Source of the DNA: Clostridia bacterium | Lineage (GTDB): Bacteria; Bacillota_A; Clostridia; Oscillospirales; CAG-272 | Direction of reading: 5' to 3' | DNA: 48,698 nucleotides | Assembly: GCA_017936125.1 (NCBI GenBank) | Contig: JAGBGE010000023.1 | Coordinates: 1 to 48,698, forward strand | Shown here: in pieces, positions 22,301-28,428 of the stretch | How the letters are laid out: the number at the start of each line of letters is the position of its first letter | How positions within the stretch are numbered: position 1 is the first letter of the stretch | Position numbers and translations under genes: made by a program | The notes under the pieces: model-generated | What the model saw: the letters and a program-made list of their open reading frames with translations, nothing else | Told to the model about the DNA's origin: nothing | The model's database searches: none

Positions 22301-22460
22301 CAGCATTTCGGGCGCAGGTCTTGGAGATACCACCTCCGAGCCTACGGGCATTATCGCGCTTTACAACACGCTTAACTGTACTGCGAGCCTGAGAATGTAT
22401 CAGAACCGCAGCCACACCTACAATCCTCCTGTGACGGATACCTTCGAGATTTCCAAATAA
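19398..22460 (+). CDS. Two-esterase lipoprotein: SASA/CE6-like, CBM96-like, AXE1/CE7-like
   Basis: 1020 residues, RBS GAGG 8 bases before ATG. Lipobox LSSC (Cys24) and a (GGNDGGNTD)n linker lead to four domains. A SASA/CE6-like SGNH esterase (about 100-320) has GQSNMAG with Ser116, ILWHQGES and DKIHFD with His306. A CBM96-like module (about 378-575) reads IEGTIVADTYV...MENKTYDIPKIDFVYGG. An Ig-like domain (about 590-690) follows. An acetyl-xylan-esterase/CE7-like alpha/beta-hydrolase (about 700-1020) begins DLEEYW and has GGSQ (Ser902) and a terminal RSHTY (His1006). Both esterase families remove acetyl groups from plant polysaccharides or oligosaccharides. The pairing on one surface lipoprotein suggests sequential deacetylation. 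It is the last gene of the cluster before a strong terminator. Confidence 0.85.
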   Translation: MKNLNRIISLALILALCASVLSSCFIFAKNPDNGGDNSDVTDPDGSGDNNDGESGGNTDGGNDGGNTDGGNDGGNTDGGNDGGNTDGGNDGGNGDETVDYTTYFDSRQSVLLIGQSNMAGRGFAEDVEAIEDDKILMMNASKEWVKMKEPIHFDKSAAGVGLAASFAKAFVDTFDCEIGLIPAAMGGTTIGEWAVDGDLYNNALAMAKEAQKTSEICAILWHQGESNRSNHSTYADKLEVILDSLISELGLDADKVVIITGELREISTNVSQRETFHAQLAKLADCYKNYGVADADGLTINEDKIHFDAPSLRVFGYRYFNIFKTLVTGDAYDFVDDRNHYYVGAENDPNPNNSGILDRPSTGGDSGDIGGDVTDQNRVEIEGTIVADTYVSSGEYANNNNASKTYVGAYKNASRPIFKFSFANILSDPGFQANKNNGKVEFTFTFVKGAENVTATTTASAYGFLPGTGVSDADFTKLTWNNCKADAEYAGLYRGDATFVYKDKALSDIDVRKTDTYITFILNYSDVEKFICTEEGDYYGYAVMGFDFNASGVQYASMENKTYDIPKIDFVYGGEYANGSVTSVFDVIEADPKAELYFVGKSNKDALSYAIGEEMTFDIALYADGEKVSAPYFYYTVEGEDGQTKTEGYVDGKDGTLTVKGKMSKPGTLRVTVFVCDENKTVLTKGNSSLHMLNRNNVKENLCFRGGAVAGFEDIKPAASAPDDLEEYWSAIVASCYEGDIKLQRFEELNVADYDESCATTHKLYLVEIYIGEGEFATGYLSYPIGEGKLRLKASFVSYGNTKKPKPAFSGDAAQFAICAHSYHLDDPNAAAPEDYGFDLTENQDRDTVYFKGMLIRNIMATRFLKAFIGDSSYGRITFNGETLAPFGRWQKGDAFVVDGGSQAAFQSLAITALDKDVTRASIALTWFCDLGGDNIGRFEGWNPEYTDALMYYDCCSLATLIGESVEVSISGAGLGDTTSEPTGIIALYNTLNCTASLRMYQNRSHTYNPPVTDTFEISK
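19575..19682 (+). repeat. Four 27-bp tandem repeats in the linker of the esterase gene
   Basis: Units at 19575, 19602, 19629 and 19656 encode GGNDGGNTD (last unit GGNDGGNGD). Changes in copy number stay in frame and would lengthen or shorten the spacer between lipid anchor and enzyme. Confidence 0.85.
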
Positions 22461-22480
22461 TCTTAGCAGAAGGATAATCA

Positions 22481-22515
22481 AATAGCCTATCTCAATCGGG
22501 ATAGGCTATTTTTTT
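22481..22515 (+). terminator. Intrinsic terminator ending the secreted-enzyme cluster
   Basis: Perfect 11-bp stem aatagcctatc/gataggctatt (22481-22491/22500-22510), 8-base loop, then a T run. It is the first clear terminator after the promoter at 6611, so the whole cluster may be one operon with internal weak hairpins. Confidence 0.9.
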
Positions 22516-22547
22516 GAATGCGCGAGAAATAAAACGCAGCGCCCCCC

Positions 22548-22576
22548 TTGCATATTTTGTTTTGATATGTTAAAAT
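22548..22576 (+). promoter_or_regulatory. Promoter of the serine dehydratase operon
   Basis: TTGCAT (22548-22553), a 17-base spacer, TAAAAT (22571-22576) preceded by TGT (extended -10). Confidence 0.65.
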
Positions 22577-22605
22577 ATAGGAAATGAAATCTTAAGGAGA
22601 AATTT

Positions 22606-23805
22606 ATGAAATCCATAAGAGATATATATAAGATAGGCAAGGGCCCGTCGTCGTCGCACACTATGGGACCTGCCAAGGCGATGAGCATCTACGTGGGCGA
22701 GCATCCCGATGCCGAGAGCTACTACGTCGTGCTTTTCGGCTCGCTTGCCGACACGGGCAAGGGTCACGGCACCGACAAGGCGATTGAGATGACGGCAGGT
22801 AAGCCGGTTGAGATTGAGTTTAATATTACCGACCGTGACCTTCCGCACGAGAATACGATGGATATTTATTCTGTCGTCGGCGGAGAGCGCTGCGAGCGAA
22901 TGCGAGTTATGAGCGTCGGCGGCGGTGACATTGAGATAGAGGGCAGAGAGGACGAGGACGTTTCCAACGTTTATCCCGAGTCGAGCTTCACCGCTATTAC
23001 CGAATACTGTATGGCAAATGAGATGCGCCTCTCGGATTACGTCTTTATGCGTGAGGGCGAGGGAATACGCGAGTTTCTCTTTGAGGTATGGCGCGTGATG
23101 CAGAACGCGATTCACGAGGGACTTACTACATCCGGCACGCTCCCGGGCGGCCTGGAGGTCGAGAGAAAGGCGCAGCAGCTCTACAACAAGCGCCATATCG
23201 ACGAGCGTGAGGTGACGAGAGAGAACCGTATCGTCTGCGCCTACGCCTACGCGGTGAGCGAGCAGAATGCCGACAACGGCACGATAGTTACCGCGCCCAC
23301 CTGCGGTGCGTGCGCAGTGCTCCCCTCGGTGCTTCGCTATATGCAGGAGAAGCACAGATTCTCCGACGAGCAGATTATCAGAGCGCTTGCGGTGGCAGGA
23401 CTCATCGGTACTCTGACCAAGACGAACGCCTCTATCAGCGGCGCTGAATGCGGCTGTCAGGCGGAGATAGGCACAGCCTGCTCGATGGCATCTGCCGCGC
23501 TTGGCGAGCTTTTTGAGATGGGTATTGACCAGATAGAATACGCCTCGGAGATAGCCTTCGAGCATCATCTCGGTCTCACCTGCGACCCCATCTGCGGTTT
23601 GGTGCAGATACCCTGCATCGAGCGTAATGCGGTTGCGGCTATGCGCGCGATAAATGCGGTTAATCTTGCCAACTTCCTCTCGGGCTCGAGAAAAATCTCG
23701 CTCGATATGGTAATCAAGACGATGTACGAGACAGGCAAGGACCTCTCGCACCACTACCGTGAGACCTCTACGGGCGGTCTTGCGAAGCTTTACGGAGGAA
23801 AGTAA
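22606..23805 (+). CDS. sdaA: L-serine ammonia-lyase (Fe-S, single chain)
   Basis: 399 residues; start after AAGGAG. The beta-type domain comes first (IRDIYKIGKGPSSSHTMGP) and the alpha-type catalytic domain second (GTLPGGLEVERKAQQLYNK, APTCGACAVLP, SGAECGCQAEIGTACSM, CDPICGLVQIPCIERNA). This is the fused order of the iron-sulfur L-serine dehydratases, with the conserved cysteines that hold the oxygen-sensitive [4Fe-4S] cluster. It converts L-serine to pyruvate and ammonia in the cytoplasm. It is slightly shorter than enteric homologues but complete at both ends. It opens a short operon with two small genes and lies upstream of a possible amino-acid symporter, which fits amino-acid fermentation. 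Confidence 0.95.
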   Translation: MKSIRDIYKIGKGPSSSHTMGPAKAMSIYVGEHPDAESYYVVLFGSLADTGKGHGTDKAIEMTAGKPVEIEFNITDRDLPHENTMDIYSVVGGERCERMRVMSVGGGDIEIEGREDEDVSNVYPESSFTAITEYCMANEMRLSDYVFMREGEGIREFLFEVWRVMQNAIHEGLTTSGTLPGGLEVERKAQQLYNKRHIDEREVTRENRIVCAYAYAVSEQNADNGTIVTAPTCGACAVLPSVLRYMQEKHRFSDEQIIRALAVAGLIGTLTKTNASISGAECGCQAEIGTACSMASAALGELFEMGIDQIEYASEIAFEHHLGLTCDPICGLVQIPCIERNAVAAMRAINAVNLANFLSGSRKISLDMVIKTMYETGKDLSHHYRETSTGGLAKLYGGK

Positions 23806-23806
23806 G

Positions 23807-23956
23807 ATGGAAAAGGAAAAGATAGACAGAATCAACGAGCTTGGCAGAATCGCCAAGGAGCGTGAGCTGACCGAGGCAGAGCTGGCCGAGCGCGCTGCTC
23901 TGCGTGAAGAATATATTAAGTATTTCCGCACTTCGCTTAGGGGGGAGAACAAATGA
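23807..23956 (+). CDS. UPF0291 / DUF896 family small protein
   Basis: 49 residues; ATG 23807 follows GGAGG by 8 bases. The sequence MEKEKIDRINELGRIAKERELTEAELAERAALREEYI matches the YnzC-type DUF896 pattern: two helices, highly charged, with RINEL...LTxxE...LRxEYI. The function of the family is not established. It starts one base after the sdaA stop and overlaps the next gene by four bases (ATGA). Confidence 0.88.
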   Translation: MEKEKIDRINELGRIAKERELTEAELAERAALREEYIKYFRTSLRGENK

Positions 23957-24543
23957 ATGAAGAAATGAACAAGGAGCTTTTAGACGAGGCTATCGAGGCA
24001 GAGTCCGAGAATCTCGAGGCAGAGAAAAATACCGAGAATCAAGAGGACGATGAGCCTACCAAATGCTCTATATGCAACGCATTGATAACCGACGATGAGC
24101 CTGCGATTCTCACGATGAGCGGATACGGCAATCCGAGATACATCTGCGAGGATTGCGTCAGAGATCTTGACGAGGCGAGCCTCGGCAGAGAGGAGTCGAA
24201 GATTGCGGCAGCGATGGACAGAATCGGCAGTAAAATGCTTGCGACAGACCCGGATAATCAGACCTATCGCACCGTGACCGAGCTTATGGAGCAGGCGAGA
24301 GAGCGAGCGCTCAAGATAAGAGAGGGTACTTACGACTTCGCGCTTGACGAGATAGATGACGAGGGTTTCGACGAGATTCCCGAGGAGCTTGCCGAGACCG
24401 AGGAGGATAAGGAAAAGGACAGAATCGACGAGGAGAAGCAGAAGAAGTTTGACAAGTTCTATAATTACGCTCTGATTGGCGCCGGTGTAGGTCTGCTCAT
24501 ATTTATAGTTTGGAAGATAATCAGCACATTTTTCCTTAAATAA
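23953..24543 (+). CDS. Zinc-ribbon protein with C-terminal membrane anchor
   Basis: 196 residues of unknown function. An acidic N-terminus is followed by a zinc-finger-like motif CSIC (about 37-40) and CEDC (about 65-68), a long charged helical middle (EELAETEEDKEKDRIDEEKQKKF), and one hydrophobic helix at the very end (LIGAGVGLLIFIVWKIISTFF). This is a tail-anchored layout with the zinc ribbon in the cytoplasm. The ATG overlaps the DUF896 stop (ATGA), so it is translationally coupled to the serine dehydratase operon. Confidence 0.78.
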   Translation: MNEEMNKELLDEAIEAESENLEAEKNTENQEDDEPTKCSICNALITDDEPAILTMSGYGNPRYICEDCVRDLDEASLGREESKIAAAMDRIGSKMLATDPDNQTYRTVTELMEQARERALKIREGTYDFALDEIDDEGFDEIPEELAETEEDKEKDRIDEEKQKKFDKFYNYALIGAGVGLLIFIVWKIISTFFLK

Positions 24544-24555
24544 TACAAAACAGAG

Positions 24556-24588
24556 AAAACCTCCGCATAGATTATAGCGGAGGTTTTT
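24556..24588 (+). terminator. Terminator containing the next gene's ribosome site
   Basis: Stem aaaacctccgc/gcggaggtttt (24556-24566/24577-24587) with loop atagattata, then T residues. It ends the serine dehydratase operon. The 3' arm holds GGAGG (24579-24583), which is exactly 8 bases before the ATG at 24592. The hairpin would therefore both stop transcription and hide the ribosome site of the symporter mRNA. Confidence 0.85.
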
Positions 24589-24591
24589 CTT

Positions 24592-25842
24592 ATGCAAATT
24601 TCATTTTTGATTCCGATTCTGGTGACGCTCGTCGGCTTCTTTTTGCTCTTTAAGCTCAGATTTTTCTTTATTCTTCATCCTGTTAAAACGCTGATGGAAT
24701 TTCTATCTGCCGCAAGGGATAGGTCGGCTCGTCGCGCGCTTTTCCTTGCACTTGCAGGCACACTCGGAGTCGGCAATATTTTCGGCGTAGCCGCTGGCAT
24801 TATGATAGGCGGAGAGGGAAGTGTATTATGGCTTTTTCTTTCTGGGGTATTCGCTATGGTCATCAAATATTCCGAAACTCTGCTCGTCTTTGACACACCC
24901 GAGAGACGAGGCGGAATGTCGGCAGCGCTTAGCTCTATCTTTCCTTCGCTTTCGCGCCTTTTACCGCAGATTTACGCGCTCCTGACCGTAGCTCTGTCGC
25001 TATTTATGGGCTCGGCTATGCAGAGCGCGGCTGTCATAGACGTGGCGGAGAAAACTCTCTCGGCACAGCCCGTATTCACAGCAGCAGTCCTCGTCGCTCT
25101 CTTGCTGCCTCTCACTTTTGGAAACGCGAACAAAATTGAGAATCTGACCGAAATTATCATTCCTTTGACAACAATTATTTACATATTTATGTCATTTTGC
25201 GTGATTTTTGCGAATTTATCCGAAATCCCGTTGGCGATTTTCAGAATTTTTCGCTCGGCATTTTCTGCCGAGGCTATCGTCGGCGGCGGTCTTTCCTCTA
25301 TCTCACTTATAGCGATAAAGGAGGGCTTCGCCAGAGGGATACTTTCAAACGAGGCGGGAGTCGGCACCTCTGCTCTCGGTCATTCTCGCTCGGGGGAGCG
25401 CACACCGAGAGTCGCTGGACTTTTCGGTATGTGCGAGGTGTTTTTCGACACTACCTTGCTTTGCACTCTCACGGCATTTGTGATTTTACTTTCGGTAGAG
25501 GACATTTCCGCATTTTCTACTCCGATGTCACTCGTTACCGCCGCCTTTACTGCCTCGCTCGGTGATTTTTCGGGCTATGTTCTCCTTGCTTTAATCTTCG
25601 CCTTTGCCTACTCCACAGTTATCTGCTGGTACTCCTACGGCAGCGAGTGCGCGGCACTTTATTTTCCCGCGACCAAGCCGATTTTTCCACCCACCTTTGC
25701 GCTTTTTATCCTGCTTTCAGCCTACCTCTCCCCGTCGCTTCTCATCTCCGCAACCGACGTAATTCTTCTCTTTATGTCTATCATCACGCTCTCGGCGATA
25801 ATAAAAAAATCAAATCGAATAGCAGAGCTGTCAAAGCGATAG
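24592..25842 (+). CDS. Alanine/glycine:cation symporter (AGCS) family protein
   Basis: 416 residues, about 10-11 membrane helices. Family marks are GTLGVGNIFGVAAGIMIGGEGSVLWL near the N-terminus and GFARGILSNEAGVGTSALGHS in the middle (compare the AGCS GLFSNEAGxGS-type motif). AGCS proteins take up alanine, glycine or related amino acids with sodium or protons. At about 416 residues it is shorter than the usual 450-490, and the N-terminal helix region is compact. Codon use has more T than neighbours, usual for membrane proteins. Its only visible Shine-Dalgarno lies within the terminator stem just upstream. Closeness to serine dehydratase suggests a link to serine/alanine use (inference). Confidence 0.85.
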   Translation: MQISFLIPILVTLVGFFLLFKLRFFFILHPVKTLMEFLSAARDRSARRALFLALAGTLGVGNIFGVAAGIMIGGEGSVLWLFLSGVFAMVIKYSETLLVFDTPERRGGMSAALSSIFPSLSRLLPQIYALLTVALSLFMGSAMQSAAVIDVAEKTLSAQPVFTAAVLVALLLPLTFGNANKIENLTEIIIPLTTIIYIFMSFCVIFANLSEIPLAIFRIFRSAFSAEAIVGGGLSSISLIAIKEGFARGILSNEAGVGTSALGHSRSGERTPRVAGLFGMCEVFFDTTLLCTLTAFVILLSVEDISAFSTPMSLVTAAFTASLGDFSGYVLLALIFAFAYSTVICWYSYGSECAALYFPATKPIFPPTFALFILLSAYLSPSLLISATDVILLFMSIITLSAIIKKSNRIAELSKR

Positions 25843-25862
25843 GCGTAGGGGATTTTGCCTTG

Positions 25863-26105
25863 TCAAAAATCGTGTCTTGCGCCACCGTTACTACCGATTG
25901 ACTCGAATACACAGACGATTTCCTCTATTTTGTCAAAGCATTCTTCGTCGTCTAACTCATCGTTCTCGATAATTGATTTAATCTGCATAAGGGCTTTATA
26001 GCATTCGTTTTCGATAATTTTATTTGGATCAAACTCATTTGCAAATCTTATTTCAACCTTTTCGTGATTTACGGCTTTACAAAGTAATTCCTGCCACAAT
26101 TCCAT
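25863..26105 (-). CDS. Small acidic protein, conserved hypothetical type
   Basis: 80 residues; GAGGTG lies 7 bases before ATG 26105. Sequence MELWQELLCKAVNHEKVEIRF...CYKALMQIKSIIENDELDDEECFDKIEEIVCVFESIGSNGGARHDF. I have seen near-identical C-termini (IEEIV...SNGG.RHDF) in proteins of gut Clostridia, always without assigned function. It is soluble and helical. It is divergent from a small XRE regulator with which it shares a regulatory region. Confidence 0.82.
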   Translation of the reverse strand: MELWQELLCKAVNHEKVEIRFANEFDPNKIIENECYKALMQIKSIIENDELDDEECFDKIEEIVCVFESIGSNGGARHDF

Positions 26106-26131
26106 AATTCTTCACCTCTTTTTTATTGTAT

Positions 26132-26187
26132 GGGGATTATATCCCCTTAATAATTTAGATTATAACCCCCATAATATGTATTGTCAA
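26132..26187 (-). promoter_or_regulatory. Consensus promoter with repeated operator
   Basis: On the minus strand: TTGACA (26187-26182), a 17-base spacer, TATAAT (26164-26159), a perfect consensus promoter for the gene at 26105. A repeated 12-mer gattata-n-cccc lies at 26135-26146 (within the palindrome ggggattatatcccc, 26132-26146) and at 26158-26169, 23 bp apart. The second copy covers the -10 box, so a repressor bound there would block transcription. The rightward XRE gene probably starts from CATAAT (26170-26175) within the same region. Confidence 0.75.
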
Positions 26188-26204
26188 GAGGGGGATTTAG
26201 AAAA

Positions 26205-26405
26205 ATGATTGTTTTTGATAAATTATGGATAACAATGAAGCAAAAGGGTGTTAGTACCTATAGATTACGCGAGGAATGTGGAATTGATAGCAAGACCGTT
26301 CGCAGATTAAAAGCAAACGATAATATTGAAACAAAGACGCTCAACAAGCTTTGTTCGGTTCTTGGTTGTAAAATCGAGGATATAATGGAATATGTAGAGG
26401 ACTGA
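26205..26405 (+). CDS. XRE/Cro-type small DNA-binding regulator
   Basis: 66 residues, essentially one helix-turn-helix domain: KLWITMKQKGVSTYRLREECGIDSKTVRRLKANDNIETKTLNKLCSVLGCKIEDIMEYV. This is the YozG/Cro-like single-domain type. ATG 26205 is chosen; GAGGGGG lies about 10 bases upstream, and the longer frame from 26181 would start within the promoter. The likely role is autoregulation and control of the divergent 80-residue gene through the repeated operator between them. Confidence 0.9.
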   Translation: MIVFDKLWITMKQKGVSTYRLREECGIDSKTVRRLKANDNIETKTLNKLCSVLGCKIEDIMEYVED

Positions 26406-26407
26406 AA

Positions 26408-26435
26408 AAAGGACACGGAATTGACCGTGTCCTTT
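26408..26435. terminator. Bidirectional terminator
   Basis: Perfect 11-bp stem aaaggacacgg/ccgtgtccttt (26408-26418/26425-26435) with a 6-base loop between the convergent XRE gene and hom. Confidence 0.85.
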
Positions 26436-26441
26436 CACTAT

Positions 26442-27644
26442 TTATGCAAGTCTGATTCTTGATTTAACGTCACAGCCGAGTGCAGCCAGCTTGGCCACTA
26501 CGTCGCCCTCACGCATTTTGGGTGTAATGAATGCGTATTCGTCGCTGTCGAGATACACGATCTGGAACTTTCCGAATGCCTCGATGAGTCGGTCCTCACT
26601 GATACCGCCGACTGAAATGTAATGTTGGGACTCAAAGTCTGCGAAATCGCGCACGCCCAGAAGGCTCTTGACCATGCTGGGCTGCGCGCATTTTCTGCCC
26701 GAGCGCATTATCTGCATCAGGTCACCGACAACCGCAGAAGCCGTCGCACCTGCGCCTGCACCGGGACCGTAGAACATCACGCTGCCGATAGGCTCGCCGA
26801 GCACCTCAACCGCGTTGTAAACGCCCGAAACGCTCGAAAGCGGCGAATCCTTTCCCACCATAAAGGGTGCAACCATAATATACATTCCGCCGTCGGTCAT
26901 AATGCTTCTGCCAAGCAGCTTGATGCTCATACCGAGCTTTTCCGCCACCACGACGTCAGCCTTGCGAATACCCGTGATGCCCTCGGTGTGAATCTTATCG
27001 GTAGGAACGAGTCTGCCGGTTGCGAGAGAGGAGAGAATCGCAATCTTTCTGCACGCGTCAGTACCGAGAATATCGGCATCGGGATTTCTCTCGGCATATC
27101 CGCGCTCCTGCGCGTCCTTTAAGGACTCCTCAAAGCCTGCACCAAAGGAGAACATCTTCGTGAGAATATAGTTAGTAGTGCCGTTGAGAATACCGCGCAC
27201 CTCGGTTATCTTATTCTGTCCGATGCAGTTAATCATAGGCGAAATCACGGGAATACCGCCGCCGACAGCCGCCTCGAAGCGATAGGAAGCGCCCGATTTC
27301 TCGGCTTCTGCGAGGAACTCGTCACCGAAGTTCGCCACAACCTCTTTGTTAGAAGTAACCACGCTTTTGCCCGCGCGCAGAGCCGCGATAGTGTACTCGT
27401 ACGCAGGGTGCGAGCCGCCCATAACCTCAATTACGCAGTCGACCTCGGGGTCGTTTACGATGATATTATAGTCGTGCACCACCTTGTCCGCAAATGGCGA
27501 GTCGGGGAAGTCACGCAAATCGAGTATATACTTTATGTTAATCTCGTCACCGCCAAGGCGAGTGACCTCGGCGTAATTTTTCGTAATAAGGTCGGCAACA
27601 CCGCCGCCAACAACGCCGAAACCGAGTATAGCAAGGTTGGTCAT
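26442..27644 (-). CDS. hom: Homoserine dehydrogenase
   Basis: 400 residues; RBS AGGAG 8 bases upstream. N-terminal Rossmann motif LGFGVVGGGV (7-16), then VIEVMGG, VVTSNKEVVA and the catalytic-domain motifs AAVGGGIPVI, GILNGTTNYIL and DADILGTDACRKIAIL, and a C-terminal ACT domain (about 328-400: FESQHYISVGG...). It reduces aspartate semialdehyde to homoserine in the threonine/methionine branch. The ACT domain suggests feedback control by threonine. It is monocistronic here, with its own consensus promoter and a hairpin leader. The thrB/thrC partners are not in the window. Confidence 0.96.
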   Translation of the reverse strand: MTNLAILGFGVVGGGVADLITKNYAEVTRLGGDEINIKYILDLRDFPDSPFADKVVHDYNIIVNDPEVDCVIEVMGGSHPAYEYTIAALRAGKSVVTSNKEVVANFGDEFLAEAEKSGASYRFEAAVGGGIPVISPMINCIGQNKITEVRGILNGTTNYILTKMFSFGAGFEESLKDAQERGYAERNPDADILGTDACRKIAILSSLATGRLVPTDKIHTEGITGIRKADVVVAEKLGMSIKLLGRSIMTDGGMYIMVAPFMVGKDSPLSSVSGVYNAVEVLGEPIGSVMFYGPGAGAGATASAVVGDLMQIMRSGRKCAQPSMVKSLLGVRDFADFESQHYISVGGISEDRLIEAFGKFQIVYLDSDEYAFITPKMREGDVVAKLAALGCDVKSRIRLA

Positions 27645-27667
27645 CTTCGTACTCCTAAAAAGAAAAT

Positions 27668-27699
27668 CGTCGGGGCTTCGTGGATAGAAGTCCCCGACG
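27668..27699 (-). promoter_or_regulatory. Hairpin in the hom leader
   Basis: Read on the minus strand, cgtcggggacttc/gaagccccgacg (12-bp stem, one bulge) with a short loop, followed by attttcttttt. The promoter lies just upstream, so this hairpin forms the very 5' end of the hom mRNA. It could be an attenuator, a 5' stabiliser, or the terminator of the upstream M23 gene. Confidence 0.6.
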
Positions 27700-27704
27700 G
27701 ATAT

Positions 27705-27733
27705 ACTATATCATAAAATTAGCGTCTTGTCAA
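27705..27733 (-). promoter_or_regulatory. Promoter of hom
   Basis: On the minus strand: TTGACA (27733-27728), a 17-base spacer, TATAGT (27710-27705). The expected start is near 27698, at the base of the leader hairpin. Confidence 0.8.
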
Positions 27734-27747
27734 GAACCTTTGACGCA

Positions 27748-28428
27748 TTAAAGGTCATTGATTCCGAGAGATGCCTGCTTTGACGCCTCTGAAATATAGT
27801 CGAGAGGATTCACGCTCACTCCGTTTACCTTGACGGAGAAGTGCAGATGCGACTCGTCAGCCAGCTCGGAGAGCGAGGTGTCGCCCACAAGACCGATTTT
27901 GGAGCCGGACGCGACGATTTCACCCTCCTTTACCTCAATTCCGGTGTTCGAGAGGTTAGAATACACGCTTACGACTCCGCCCTCGTGCGTAATCTCAACC
28001 GTCTTGCCGAGGAATGGGTCGTTATAAATTTTGCTGACCTTGCCTGCCGCAGCAGCGAACACCTCCTCGCCCTCTTCGGCAGAGATGTCGATTCCCGTAT
28101 GCACGCGCCATTCATTAAGAGTAGTAGAGAACACCGGCATATCGAGGCTGTGAGATTTTGTAATCTCGCCCACGACGGGAGCAACCATAGTGAGCTTCTC
28201 AGGCTGCTTGTTTTCCTCTTTCTCGGGCTCTGTGGGCGTATTATCGGTATTGTCGCCCGAGCCGTCGCTGATGGGTGGATTCTCGCTCGGATCGGGTGCT
28301 TTGTCCTTCCTCGAGGCTACCGAAACTATGCCGATAACCACCGCCGTAATGCATAGCACCGCGAGAGTCGCGGCATAAATAATTTTTACTCTCGTCGGCT
28401 GATCGCTGAATTTGATTTGTTTATCCAT
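27748..28428 (-). CDS. SpoIIQ-like M23 (LytM) membrane protein
   Basis: 226 residues from ATG 28428 (AAGGATG upstream); the longer frame has no better ribosome site. A short cytoplasmic N-terminus, one membrane helix (about 15-38), a Pro/Glu-rich linker, then an M23/LytM domain (about 85-215) with VHTGIDI (HxxxD) and HLHFSV (HxH), the zinc-binding residues. The architecture matches SpoIIQ of the forespore membrane, whose partner SpoIIIAH lies in the mother-cell membrane. Clostridial SpoIIQ keeps the zinc site, as here. A cell-wall endopeptidase unrelated to sporulation is the alternative. A sigma-G/F-like promoter is visible upstream. Confidence 0.8.
   Translation of the reverse strand: MDKQIKFSDQPTRVKIIYAATLAVLCITAVVIGIVSVASRKDKAPDPSENPPISDGSGDNTDNTPTEPEKEENKQPEKLTMVAPVVGEITKSHSLDMPVFSTTLNEWRVHTGIDISAEEGEEVFAAAAGKVSKIYNDPFLGKTVEITHEGGVVSVYSNLSNTGIEVKEGEIVASGSKIGLVGDTSLSELADESHLHFSVKVNGVSVNPLDYISEASKQASLGINDL

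Noticed and set aside
6776..22460. Cellulosome-type assembly (cohesin/dockerin) or S-layer (SLH) anchoring
   Set aside because: No dockerin calcium loops, cohesin-like domains, SLH repeats or LPXTG motifs are visible; anchoring is by lipoboxes and membrane helices.
22570..23952. 460-codon minus frame opposite sdaA
   Set aside because: The sense frame is an unmistakable serine dehydratase.
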